Source of the DNA: SAR92 clade bacterium H455 | GTDB taxonomy: Bacteria > Pseudomonadota > Gammaproteobacteria > Pseudomonadales > Porticoccaceae | DNA length: 64,000 nucleotides | Direction: 5' to 3' | NCBI GenBank assembly: GCA_024802545.1 | Contig: CP103416.1 | Coordinates: forward strand, 1,240,001 to 1,304,000 | In this document: positions 42,687 to 51,020 of the stretch, piece after piece | How positions within the stretch are numbered: the stretch's first letter is position 1 | How the letters are laid out: each line of letters starts with the position of its first letter | Notes under the pieces: model-generated | What the model was told of the DNA's origin: nothing | Databases searched by the model: none | Seen by the model: only the letters and a program-made list of their open reading frames with translations | Program-made: the position numbers and the translations under genes

Positions 42687-43331
42687 TTACAGTCGGTATG
42701 CGCTAATAATGTTGAGCGGTTGAGTGAGGATCTGCCCTTCAAGAAAGCCGATGGTGGTGGGGCCGTTTAGCTCGCTCTGGCTAACCGTGTCAATAATATC
42801 CATCCCTCCAACAACTTGGCCGAATACTGGAAAGCCTTTATTGTCTAGCCGGCCATCGCCGCCGGCATCCATACTGGGAATATCACGCAAGCAGAACACC
42901 AGCTCTGGTATCACTTGGCCGGTGGCCAACAAATCGCGCGCTAAGCTGATGGTGCCGCGGTTGTGACGCAGGCCCGTTTTCTCGGTGCTCTCCCACTCTC
43001 GCAGCAGGTGGGTGACGCCGTAATCGGCGGGGTTCACCACAGTTGAACTGTTAAGGGCGCCCTGTAAAACGCCGCCCTGCACTAACTGGGGAGGCTGTTG
43101 CTGGTCAAGCGAGGCGCTGCGATAAAGTGTGGCGCCGTCGTACTGGCCGTTTTCTATAAAAGAAAGCAGATAGTTGGTGGCCTGTGGTGCGCGCTGGGCA
43201 TCTAATGCCAGAGTAATGTTGCCAAGTTCAGTTTCTAGTACCACCAATACCGGCTGTTCAGAGTCTTGGTTGCTGCAGCCGGCGACGGTAAGCAGTAAGG
43301 CCGCGAGTATGATTAAAACGTGTTTGTGCAT
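42687..43331 (-). CDS. Lipoprotein cyclophilin-type peptidyl-prolyl cis-trans isomerase
   Basis: The start is ATG 43331, with GAGGGGGG 7 nt upstream; the in-frame extension to 43682 is antisense to an AraC gene and unlikely. The 214-aa product has lipobox LLLTVAGC and a compact cyclophilin domain: LETELGNITLALDAQRAPQA, FIENGQYDGATLYR, GTISLAR and FPVFGQVVGGMDIID. The region around FCLRDIPSMDAGGDGRLDN replaces the usual QFFI catalytic stretch, so activity may be altered. It would act in the periplasm on prolyl bonds, which is suggestive next to a possible prolidase-like gene. Confidence 0.8.
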   Translation of the reverse strand: MHKHVLIILAALLLTVAGCSNQDSEQPVLVVLETELGNITLALDAQRAPQATNYLLSFIENGQYDGATLYRSASLDQQQPPQLVQGGVLQGALNSSTVVNPADYGVTHLLREWESTEKTGLRHNRGTISLARDLLATGQVIPELVFCLRDIPSMDAGGDGRLDNKGFPVFGQVVGGMDIIDTVSQSELNGPTTIGFLEGQILTQPLNIISAYRL

Positions 43332-43494
43332 AGTTGGGCCCCCCTCAGAGGTTTGCTCGGTATTATTCTTATTAGTCGCAACTATCGACACTTTGGAAGA
43401 AATGATGGTAGCATCAAGTCGGGGTGACGACATATCTTTTTGCGACAGCAGGAATATCTTTTTATGACACAACAAGACGATGAGGCTCTCAACG

Positions 43495-44538
43495 ATGCCA
43501 TTGCGATACGATATTAATAGCCCCGTACTGACCGCTGCGGAAATTTTTCTTGGCAGCCAAGAGGCGGCCGCAGAGCTGGGCGGTTCACTTGAGGCGTCCA
43601 TGCAACATAGCGGGCTTACACCCGCGCAAGTGATTGACGGTGAAGGTTTCGTGCCGCTGCATAAAGTGGTGAGTTTCCTCAACCACGCTGCCCAAGAATT
43701 GAATTGCGATTATTTTGCTCTGTTAGTGGCCAAGCACCAGCCACCAGCCCGTTTTGCCATGATCGGCCAATTGGTAAGATTCTCGCGCGACTTGGGCCAT
43801 GCTATTGATGACGGTATCCGTTTTTCTATACTGAACAGCCAATACAGCCGCTGGGTAATAGAGCGCGACCAGCACGCTATGTCGCTGATCCGCGAGGTGC
43901 GCGTGCAGCTAGACGCGCCGATCATCCAGATGCAGACATTGGCGCTGGCCGTCACTTATAAAGCGATGAATGGCATCTGCCAGCGCAGGATTAAATTAAA
44001 CCAAGTAATGTTTAGCCACGCTCAGCCGTCCTCACATGAAAAAATAAAAGCGTTCTTTGGTGTTCAAGTTTTTTATGACCAGCCGCAGACCGCGCTGGTT
44101 TTTCCCAATGCGGAGCTCGAGAGTCCCATACCCAGCGCCGACCCGCAGGTGCACAAACTGCTGCTGCGCCATTTCGAGGATTTATCCGTAGAAGAGGGTG
44201 CTAATCTCAATCTTATCGAGCGGTTGCGGCGCGAATTGCGCCAAACAGTTGGCTCCAGGCGGTGTACTTTGGAGTTGATAGCGCAGAGTTGGGGCGTCCA
44301 TCCGCGCGGCCTGCAGCGACGATTGCGCGAGCACGGCACCGGTTTCAGGGAGCTGTTGCAAGATGTCCGCCAAGAACTTGCCGAGTCCTACCTAACCAAT
44401 TCCGCCATTGCCGTGTTGGAGCTGGCAGACCTGCTCGGTTATCGCAATGCCAGCGCGTTTTCACGCGCGTTCAAAGCGCAAACGGGGTACTCTCCCGAGC
44501 ATTGGCGTGAAAGGCGACAGGTTGAAGTGGAGTCATAA
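43495..44538 (+). CDS. AraC-family transcriptional regulator (arabinose-binding-domain type)
   Basis: This product of about 347 aa starts at ATG 43495, which has TGAGG 9 nt upstream; the ATG at 43480 is the alternative. The N-terminal ligand domain (AELGGSLEASMQHSGLTPAQ, then FDYFALLVAKH-like text) matches the ArgR/OruR-type AraC branch. The C-terminal domain has two helix-turn-helix units: TLELIAQSWGVHPRGLQRRL and VLELADLLGYRNASAFSRAF, then GYSPEHWRERR. It is divergent from the cyclophilin-amidohydrolase operon and just upstream of a TonB receptor, so it probably controls one or both. Candidate half-sites are at 44541 and 44563. Confidence 0.88.
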   Translation: MPLRYDINSPVLTAAEIFLGSQEAAAELGGSLEASMQHSGLTPAQVIDGEGFVPLHKVVSFLNHAAQELNCDYFALLVAKHQPPARFAMIGQLVRFSRDLGHAIDDGIRFSILNSQYSRWVIERDQHAMSLIREVRVQLDAPIIQMQTLALAVTYKAMNGICQRRIKLNQVMFSHAQPSSHEKIKAFFGVQVFYDQPQTALVFPNAELESPIPSADPQVHKLLLRHFEDLSVEEGANLNLIERLRRELRQTVGSRRCTLELIAQSWGVHPRGLQRRLREHGTGFRELLQDVRQELAESYLTNSAIAVLELADLLGYRNASAFSRAFKAQTGYSPEHWRERRQVEVES

Positions 44539-44540
44539 AA

Positions 44541-44571
44541 TGATACGCATGCTGTCGCGAATTGATACGCA
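44541..44571. promoter_or_regulatory. Direct repeats TGATACGCA, 22 bp apart (AraC-type operator candidate)
   Basis: TGATACGCA occurs at 44541-44549 and 44563-44571. Two direct 9-mers about two helical turns apart are typical of AraC-family binding sites. They lie between the AraC gene stop and the TonB receptor start (105 bp before it). Confidence 0.5.
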
Positions 44572-44676
44572 ATTTATCCTCGCTTGCCTACACTAGTGTG
44601 CATCAGCGTGCACTAACGGCTGCTCCCATACTTATAACAATCAAGGCTCTCTAAAATGAGTCGGAGGATATAGACA

Positions 44677-46872
44677 ATGCAAACCCTTATTACCCGTACT
44701 CCCCGCCGGTTAGCGCTTGCTGCTGTAGTGGCATCGCTCTCAGCCCCCGTTGTGGCCAACAACACGCTCGAAGAGATTGTGGTTACCGCACAGCACCGCG
44801 AAGAGTCACTCACCGATGTGCCAATTGCCATTACCGCCCTTGGTGCTGAAGAACTGCGCACCTCAGGCATTGACGACCTGAATGGCGTCTCTATGCGCAC
44901 CCCAGGCTTTAGCATGGGATCGTTTACTCCATCGCAGCCACAGCTTTATATCCGCGGCATTGGTTCAAACGATGATGGTGCTGCGGGCGACCAATCAGTA
45001 GTGGTATTTTTGGATGGTGTCTACCTCGGTCGCACCGCGGGACAAGCGTTCGACCTGTTCGATTTAGAGCGCATCGAAGTACTACGCGGCCCACAGGGCA
45101 CTTTGTACGGTAAAAATGCGGCAGGTGGCGCCATTAATGTGGTTTCACAAAAGCCCACTGAAGAGTTCTCTGGCGCTATCGAGCTTTCTGCAGGGGACTT
45201 AGGCTACAAATCCACTCGTGCCAAAGTTTCTGGTGCACTGGCCGAAAATGTAGCGGGTAAAATTGCTGTTAGCTACAAAGAGCGCGACGGTTATGTTGAG
45301 AGCTTGGCTGAAGACGCCAACTTTGATGATCTTAATGGTTATGAAAGTGCTGCAGTACGGGGCCAATTGTTGTTTACTCCTAGCAGCGAACTAGAATTGC
45401 TGTTAACTGCTGACTACGCAGAAGATGACCGCAGCGGCCCCGGTCGCAACCTTGGTTCTACCTACGGTGTCGAACAGGCTGTTCGCTTAGACCCAAACAA
45501 CCCATCACCTGGTTTTTATCAAAATCTTATCGATAGCGAACCGCGCTCACAAATTGAAACTTGGGGTCTGTCGTTAAAAGCGGACTGGGAGGTAGGTGAA
45601 GGTACCTTTACTTCGATTACTGCATATCGCGAAACTGATGCAGATGCAGTCGATGTCGCTGTTTCAGCGGCATTTGGGTACCAAACTGCGTTTGCGGGTT
45701 TAGGCTTTGAGGGTGTTGCTACATTGGACAACCCTGTCCTCGAAAACAGTGAACAATTTACCCAAGAATTCCGTTATGCACTTAATTTTAGTGATGATCT
45801 TTTCTTACAGGCCGGCTTCTTCTATCTCAACGAGCAAGTTGAGCGGTTTGAAAGCAGTGTTGTTGTCTGTTCATATGCTTGTTCTTCACCCGTAAAGTAT
45901 GCATTGCCAGTTGGTTCAACGACTCAAGCCAACCAGACGGATAGCTTCGGACTGTTTGCTCAGGGTATTTGGAGTGTTAACGATCGTACCGATGTGACTT
46001 TCGGTGCGCGTTATACTTATGAAGAAAAAGATGCGACAAATGTCGGCGCCCCAAACGGATTGAACGTTGTTGCACCATATGATGTAGCAATGAGCGAAAA
46101 CTGGAGTGCTTTAACGCCGAAGCTGGCAGTCAACTACGCAATTAGCGACGATATCTCTAGTTATGCATCTGTCACCACTGGGTTCAAAAGCGGTGGTTAC
46201 CAAGGCATGGCGCCGAATGGCGTAGCAGCTTCTACAGCATTTGATGAAGAAAATGTGACCAATTACGAAGTTGGCGTAAAAGGGACTATCGCTGATTCGT
46301 TGCGCTTTAGTGCAGCGGCGTTTCGCTCTGACTACAGTGACCTGCAAGTGCTGCGTGTTGTTGGCGTAAATCAGGTGACCGACAATGCTGGTGAAGCAGA
46401 GATTCAGGGACTTGAACTAGAAGGCCAGTGGCTGGTCAGTGATAATTTCCAGTTGATGGCCACTTATGCCTACCTAGGCACCGAGTACACTGAACTCGAG
46501 GGTGATTTAGCAGCGAGCGAAGGAAATTCACTGCGCAATGCTCCTAAAAACGCTTATTCGTTAAGCGCCATTTTTGACTACCCAGTAGCCTCAGGTAACC
46601 TCAACGCTCGCGCAGATTACATTAGCAAAGACGAGGCTTTTCAGGATATTGAAAACCGTGCTGTTGCGGCGATGCCTGAGTACGAAGTTCTCAACCTGCG
46701 AGTCGCTTACACCCCAGCGAGTGAAGAGTGGGAAGTGGCAGCATGGATGAAGAATGCCTTGGATGAAGAGTACCTGGCGCATAACTCTGTGATTGCACCA
46801 CTGGCTGAACTGGCTTTGCCCGCAGCCCCACGCACTTGGGGTGTCACCTTCAACTACCGTTTTGGTAACTAA
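44677..46872 (+). CDS. TonB-dependent receptor
   Basis: This 731-aa outer-membrane receptor imports a ligand with energy from TonB. After the signal peptide (cleaved near VVAN), LEEIVVTAQHREESLTDVPI is the TonB-box/early plug. RGIGSNDDG, FLDGVYLGRTA and ERIEVLRGPQGTLYGKNAAGG are plug signatures. The rest alternates as barrel strands, and the last is TWGVTFNYRFGN. The LTDVPIAIT form is the class common in marine gammaproteobacteria and sphingomonads, used for varied organic substrates rather than only siderophores. An AraC gene precedes it, and a DUF885 gene follows 15 bp later. Confidence 0.93.
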   Translation: MQTLITRTPRRLALAAVVASLSAPVVANNTLEEIVVTAQHREESLTDVPIAITALGAEELRTSGIDDLNGVSMRTPGFSMGSFTPSQPQLYIRGIGSNDDGAAGDQSVVVFLDGVYLGRTAGQAFDLFDLERIEVLRGPQGTLYGKNAAGGAINVVSQKPTEEFSGAIELSAGDLGYKSTRAKVSGALAENVAGKIAVSYKERDGYVESLAEDANFDDLNGYESAAVRGQLLFTPSSELELLLTADYAEDDRSGPGRNLGSTYGVEQAVRLDPNNPSPGFYQNLIDSEPRSQIETWGLSLKADWEVGEGTFTSITAYRETDADAVDVAVSAAFGYQTAFAGLGFEGVATLDNPVLENSEQFTQEFRYALNFSDDLFLQAGFFYLNEQVERFESSVVVCSYACSSPVKYALPVGSTTQANQTDSFGLFAQGIWSVNDRTDVTFGARYTYEEKDATNVGAPNGLNVVAPYDVAMSENWSALTPKLAVNYAISDDISSYASVTTGFKSGGYQGMAPNGVAASTAFDEENVTNYEVGVKGTIADSLRFSAAAFRSDYSDLQVLRVVGVNQVTDNAGEAEIQGLELEGQWLVSDNFQLMATYAYLGTEYTELEGDLAASEGNSLRNAPKNAYSLSAIFDYPVASGNLNARADYISKDEAFQDIENRAVAAMPEYEVLNLRVAYTPASEEWEVAAWMKNALDEEYLAHNSVIAPLAELALPAAPRTWGVTFNYRFGN

Positions 46873-46887
46873 ACCCAGGAGTTAACA

Positions 46888-48231
46888 ATGGTTCGATTAC
46901 GGCTACCCCCTAATATCGGCCAGCTTGCAAAAAACCAGCGCGTAAAGCGCTGGTTTTTTGTTTTAGCGGCTGTCGTATGTTCCCCTTTGACCTCTAGTGC
47001 AGATTCTGTTGATGCGGTGGCTGAGCAATTTGTAGAAGTTGGGCTGCGCTTTCAAAACCACGACCCGCTACCCTATATTTATCTGGGTCCGGAACAGCGG
47101 CGTCAAGCCGCTAAAGCAGACCCACAACCACTTGCGGCTACATTGAGCGATATTCGCGCACTTAGAGAGCGCTTGGCAGCGTTGCCAGCAACAGATGATC
47201 TGTTGGAGCAGCGCCGTAGACGCGATTTGGCAGAGCGCCTGGTGGCGGTGCAAACCCGCGGTGAGATTCTCAACGGCCAGCCACCGGCCAGCTTTGATGA
47301 AGAGACGCAAAAGCTGTTTGGCGTGCAGGCGCCACACTACAGCGAGGCACACTTTCGCGAGTTAGTGGCCAAGCTAGACCGGCTGATCCCGGGTAAAGAG
47401 CCGCTGGTAGAGCGTGTGGCGAGCTTTCGCGACCGCTTTATTATCCCGCGCGATAAGTTAGACCGGGTGATTGGCCGCGCTATGCAGGAGTGCCGCGCGC
47501 GCACTAGTCAGCAGTTTAGCTTGCCTAGCAACGAGGCAGTAAAACTCAACCTGACAGGCGATATGCCCTGGGTAGGCTTTACCGAATACAAAGGCGACAG
47601 CCAGAGTATCGTGCACCTCAACCACGATGTGCCTGTACATATTGAACGCGCCATTGAGCTGGGTTGCCATGAGGGTTACCCCGGCCACCATGTGCATGCA
47701 TTATTGATAGAGGACCGTTTGATAAAGGGCCGCGGTTGGGTTGAGTACAACTATATCTCGCTGGTCGGTCCACTGGCCGTGGTCGCAGAGGGGGCTGCTA
47801 GTTTTGCCATGGAGCTAGCCTTTACACGCCAAGAGCGTATGCAGTTTGAGCGCGACGTGCTACTGCCGCTGGCCGGTCTCTCCGATGAGGGGCTAGAGAC
47901 CTACTACCATTATGTAGACCTGATCGAGCAACTGAACTACGCCCGTAACGAAGCCGCACGCAAGTACTTGTTTGAGGGCATGCCCCGCCAAGAGACTATT
48001 GAGTGGCTGATGGAGTTTGGCTTAGAGACAGCAGGTACTGCCGCGACCCGTTTAAATGTGATTCACGCTCAGCGCAGCTACGTAGTCACCTACAATTTTG
48101 GCCGTACCATGATTGCCAACTATTTAAAGAGTAAAGGTCAAATCGGCACACCAGAGTCGTGGCAGCATTTTCACCAGATTCTGACCACCCCACTGTCGCC
48201 ACGCGATTTGTTGCCAACCACTACAGAGTAA
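46888..48231 (+). CDS. DUF885-family putative metallopeptidase, exported
   Basis: This 447-aa protein starts at ATG 46888 with GGAG 8 nt upstream. The signal peptide is KRWFFVLAAVVCSPLTSSA. The family hallmark LGCHEGYPGHHVHALLIED near residue 260 contains His-Glu and two later His residues, a zinc-peptidase-like site. EYNYISLVGPLAVVAEGAASF downstream supplies a probable Glu ligand, and GRTMIANYL near the end is also conserved. DUF885 proteins are usually near 600 aa; this one is shorter, lacking part of the N-terminal helical region. It likely works in the periplasm on peptides or similar compounds taken up by the receptor. A terminator-like hairpin lies within codons 15-24. Confidence 0.8.
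   Translation: MVRLRLPPNIGQLAKNQRVKRWFFVLAAVVCSPLTSSADSVDAVAEQFVEVGLRFQNHDPLPYIYLGPEQRRQAAKADPQPLAATLSDIRALRERLAALPATDDLLEQRRRRDLAERLVAVQTRGEILNGQPPASFDEETQKLFGVQAPHYSEAHFRELVAKLDRLIPGKEPLVERVASFRDRFIIPRDKLDRVIGRAMQECRARTSQQFSLPSNEAVKLNLTGDMPWVGFTEYKGDSQSIVHLNHDVPVHIERAIELGCHEGYPGHHVHALLIEDRLIKGRGWVEYNYISLVGPLAVVAEGAASFAMELAFTRQERMQFERDVLLPLAGLSDEGLETYYHYVDLIEQLNYARNEAARKYLFEGMPRQETIEWLMEFGLETAGTAATRLNVIHAQRSYVVTYNFGRTMIANYLKSKGQIGTPESWQHFHQILTTPLSPRDLLPTTTE
46929..46959 (+). terminator. Intrinsic-terminator-like hairpin inside the DUF885 coding sequence
   Basis: AACCAGCGC, loop GTAAA, GCGCTGGTT then TTTT is a perfect 9-bp stem with A-run and T-run, 57 bp after the TonB receptor stop. It has every feature of a terminator for that gene, yet lies 41 bp inside the downstream open frame, whose start has a good Shine-Dalgarno sequence. 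Ribosomes entering the frame would disrupt it. Confidence 0.75.
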
Positions 48232-48350
48232 AGATCTGGCAATATCTCCCGCCGCGGCTGTCCTAGTCGCTGGCGGTTCTGTGGGCTAGTAAATTATGAT
48301 TATGTCTGCGCTGGGCCTAAAATTGTACCTAATACAAAAAATACAACCCT

Positions 48351-48379
48351 AAAAAAACCCCTTGCGTTAACAAGAGGTT
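48351..48379 (-). terminator. Intrinsic terminator of the tRNA-Val/tRNA-Asp operon
   Basis: On the minus strand AACC-T-CTTG, loop TTAACG, CAAG-G-GGTT is followed by a T7 tract, 12 bp after the encoded CCA of tRNA-Asp. Confidence 0.8.
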
Positions 48380-48391
48380 ATCTTTGAATAG

Positions 48392-48468
48392 TGGCGGACC
48401 GGACGGGACTCGAACCCGCGACCTCCGGCGTGACAGGCCGGCATTCTAACCAGCTGAACTACCGGTCC
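48392..48468 (-). tRNA. tRNA-Asp(GTC)
   Basis: This is a 77-nt cloverleaf on the minus strand. The acceptor stem GGACCGG/CCGGTCC is fully paired, the D arm is TAGTTCAGCTGGTTAGAA, the anticodon loop is CCTGTCACG (GTC), the T arm is CGCGGGTTCGAGTCCCG, the discriminator is G and the CCA is encoded. It is 18 bp downstream of tRNA-Val in the same transcript. Confidence 0.97.
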
Positions 48469-48486
48469 GCATAAACTTTTAAAACT

Positions 48487-48562
48487 TGGTGGGTGGTACA
48501 GGGATTGAACCTGTGACCCTCGCCTTGTAAGGGCGATGCTCTACCAGCTGAGCTAACCACCC
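48487..48562 (-). tRNA. tRNA-Val(TAC)
   Basis: This is a 76-nt cloverleaf on the minus strand. The acceptor stem is GGGTGGT/ACCACCC, the D arm is TAGCTCAGCTGGTAGAGCA, the anticodon loop is CCTTACAAG (TAC), the T arm is ACAGGTTCAATCCCTGT, the discriminator is A and the CCA is encoded. It is first in a tRNA-Val/tRNA-Asp pair. Confidence 0.97.
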
Positions 48563-48684
48563 ACTGAATGAGGGGCGCATTCTACCGAATTGGGATGGGC
48601 TGTCAAACCTTTTCTACTGCTATATACATATCTCTTCGGCGGCCCTAAGATACGCCCCAATATAGGCCATTCGAAAGCGCAAAA

Positions 48685-49038
48685 ATGCAAATTTACAAAG
48701 AGTTTAGTATCGAGGCAGCTCATCGCTTGCCGAATGTTCCCGAAGGGCACAAGTGCTCCCGTCTACATGGTCATTCTTTTCTTGTGACTGTGGCGGTTGA
48801 AGGTCCAGTAGGGGAACAATCTGGTTGGATTATGGATTTTGGTGATATTAAAGCGGCTTTTGCACCGATCTATGATCAGCTCGACCACCATTACCTCAAT
48901 GAGATTGAAGGGCTGGATAATCCCACTAGCGAAAATCTCGCGATATGGATCTGGCAGCATCTCAAACCTAAGCTGCCACTACTTAGCTGCATCACTATCA
49001 AAGAGACTTGTACCAGCGGTTGTATCTACCGCGGCTAG
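48685..49038 (+). CDS. queD: 6-carboxy-5,6,7,8-tetrahydropterin synthase (QueD)
   Basis: QueD converts 7,8-dihydroneopterin triphosphate to 6-carboxytetrahydropterin in queuosine biosynthesis. The 117-aa protein has zinc ligands in IEAAHRLPN and RLHGHSF, a catalytic Cys in HKCSRLHGH, and the DFGDIKAAF helix. [21 protein letters not shown] and the closing Glu in IKETCTSGC complete the active site. This set matches QueD rather than eukaryotic PTPS. It is a single gene, tail-to-tail with an MFS transporter with a 4-bp overlap of the two ends. Confidence 0.93.
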   Translation: MQIYKEFSIEAAHRLPNVPEGHKCSRLHGHSFLVTVAVEGPVGEQSGWIMDFGDIKAAFAPIYDQLDHHYLNEIEGLDNPTSENLAIWIWQHLKPKLPLLSCITIKETCTSGCIYRG

Positions 49039-50234
49039 TGCCCCTCTCCGCTGAACCTAGCTGATCTAGTTAAGTCCCAAGCCAGCGTCAATAGCATCAG
49101 GCTGATGGGTATGGTGCACAGCAACAACATCTGCTGCCAGCTAATCAAGTTCAGCGCCCACCCTGCCGATAGTGAAGCCAGTGCCTGTAGTGAAAACACC
49201 GTTGAGTCATTAAAAGCCTGAGCTTTAAAGCGATCGGATTCTTTATAGCTGGTGGGCAACAGTGCGGTGCCGGCGACAAAGAGAAAATTCCATCCCACAC
49301 CCAGCAGCACTAGCTGCAGCCAGAAGCCATTGACGCTGATATCGTAATAGCCGATGCCAATGGTGGCTCCGTAGCAAGCCAGTCCGGCCGTCATCAAGCC
49401 TCTAATGCCCAGCCATCTAAACAGCAGTGGTGCTATTAAGGAGGGCAGAAACATCGCCGCAATATGACTTTGGATTACCCATTTGGTATCCACAAGCGAA
49501 TGACCGTAGGTATGGTGCATGCTGATCGGTGTGCCGGTCATCACAAAAGACATCACCACAAAAGCCACTGCACCACTAGCTACGGCGAGAACAAATCCAC
49601 GGCCGCACAGAATGGTTCGCAACGAGCCCGCAGCTATGGGTTTGCTGATGGTTTCAAGTGGGACTGGTTTGTAAGCGCCCAGCAGCAAAGCGCCACAGGT
49701 AATGGATAGGGCGCCAAGCCAGAACGAGCCCTGATAGTCGACGGCGGTCATATGAGCGCCGAGAACGGCCAGTTCTGGGCCGACAAAAGCCGCCAGAATA
49801 CCGCCCAGCATCACTATTGATGCGGCGCTGGCGCCAGACTCAGGTGCTACAGACTCCATTGCGGCAAAGCGCACCTGCTGCAGTGCGGAGTTAGTAGTGC
49901 CGAGCAACACGGCAGCTAGGCAGAAGAGGCTAAAGCTACGTTGCTCCAAGGCTACAATGGCAATCGCGCAGGCGATTATACCGAGCCCCATAAAAGCCCA
50001 AAGTCCCTGTTTGCGGCCTAGGCGCTGCATTACTTTAGTGGCTGGCACAATACCCGCTGCGGTGCCGCAGATGGTCAGTGCCAATGGCAGTGTCGCCCAT
50101 TCTGCCGCCGGGGCCAGATCGCTGCCCACCAAACTGCCCACCAAAATCATCAGCGCCATAATCGATGCTGCCAAAGCATTGCTTAGGGTTAAAATCCAGA
50201 CATTAGTGAAGCCGTTCGCTGTGGTGTTTTGCAT
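49035..50234 (-). CDS. Major facilitator superfamily transporter
   Basis: This 399-aa inner-membrane protein has about 12 hydrophobic helices in two halves. [19 protein letters not shown] between helices 2 and 3 corresponds to the MFS motif A (GxxxDxxGRR), in a reduced form. The short basic central loop is near [12 protein letters not shown]. The C-terminal half includes [20 protein letters not shown], which recalls the YebQ/YcaD-type drug-efflux branch, but the substrate cannot be predicted. It converges on queD and has its own upstream region. Confidence 0.85.
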   Translation of the reverse strand: MQNTTANGFTNVWILTLSNALAASIMALMILVGSLVGSDLAPAAEWATLPLALTICGTAAGIVPATKVMQRLGRKQGLWAFMGLGIIACAIAIVALEQRSFSLFCLAAVLLGTTNSALQQVRFAAMESVAPESGASAASIVMLGGILAAFVGPELAVLGAHMTAVDYQGSFWLGALSITCGALLLGAYKPVPLETISKPIAAGSLRTILCGRGFVLAVASGAVAFVVMSFVMTGTPISMHHTYGHSLVDTKWVIQSHIAAMFLPSLIAPLLFRWLGIRGLMTAGLACYGATIGIGYYDISVNGFWLQLVLLGVGWNFLFVAGTALLPTSYKESDRFKAQAFNDSTVFSLQALASLSAGWALNLISWQQMLLLCTIPISLMLLTLAWDLTRSARFSGEGH

Positions 50235-50524
50235 GCTGTTCTTGTTCCTTAAGAATCAATTATTAAAGGGCCGGCTACTGACTGAGGCTTTCCCATTAAT
50301 TGGCGTAGATCTAAAATGAGGCGTTAAGTAAGTTCGCTGAGCTTAGCATGGCGGTAGCTATCCCGTGAACATTGTGCCGCTGTTTCTTGCGCTCTTTATC
50401 CAGCTTTCTGTTAAGCGCTCTATTGAATTCTTTATTGAGTTATACCTAGTTGATACTAGCGATAGTTTGATTGTTTCTTCGTTAATAAAAAAGATTTTTC
50501 ACCTATAGAAAAAGGCGCGGTCTC
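50235..50524. other. Divergent intergenic region (MFS transporter and ACP)
   Basis: These 290 bp should contain promoters for both the MFS gene (-) and the ACP gene (+). The right half is AT-rich (about 50440-50510). I see no repeat or hairpin of note. Confidence 0.3.
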
Positions 50525-50848
50525 ATGACAAATAGTATAAAACCAACGGTTGCAGAAATTGTTTGTGATTATATTCTCGATAATCAGACTGTAGTGGATA
50601 CAGTGGATGCTTCCATGCCCTTAGATAAATTAAACATTGATTCACTGGAAAAAAATTCATTGATCATGGATCTTGGAGAGCATTTCGATATTGATATTTC
50701 CGATCTGCAGATTGAATCCTTTGTCACCATTGCCGACATTATTGATCATATTGAACTAATGCTTGCCGCACAGCCGTCGATAGAAGAATTGGCGGAGATT
50801 CAGCGTGCGGATCTTGCCGAATTCGAATCGGAAGCCATGGATAGTTAG
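50525..50848 (+). CDS. Solitary acyl carrier protein-like protein
   Basis: This 107-aa acidic helical protein has the carrier-protein core. Its LDKLNIDSLEKNSLIMDLGE segment has the Asp-Ser-Leu motif whose Ser carries 4'-phosphopantetheine, and ISDLQIESFVTIADIIDHIE corresponds to helices III-IV. It is longer than housekeeping AcpP because of a 25-residue acidic C-terminal tail. No fatty-acid, polyketide or NRPS gene is adjacent, so its partner is unknown. AAGG lies 9 nt before the ATG. The closest housekeeping acpP would normally sit in a fab cluster, so this is a specialised ACP. Confidence 0.75.
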   Translation: MTNSIKPTVAEIVCDYILDNQTVVDTVDASMPLDKLNIDSLEKNSLIMDLGEHFDIDISDLQIESFVTIADIIDHIELMLAAQPSIEELAEIQRADLAEFESEAMDS

Positions 50849-51020
50849 CCGCGCCTGACCGTAGATGCTTGTCTTTAGTATTTGAGCTTAACCGCCTAAG
50901 CTTGTGCCTAGACCACCTTAACTGCTGTATACTGCCCCCCTCTATTTTCACCCGCTGTTTACATTCAAGTTTGATATTGGATAAGTTGGGTTTTCAATAA
51001 TTTAAGACGCGGTTAATAAA

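Noticed and set aside
43332-43682. N-terminal extension of the cyclophilin lipoprotein
   Set aside because: It would be antisense to the AraC coding region and bury the lipoprotein signal; ATG 43331 has a strong Shine-Dalgarno sequence.
48240-48290. Terminator of the DUF885 gene
   Set aside because: A GC-rich imperfect dyad (CCGCC...GGCGG) exists but it has no T-run; not convincing.
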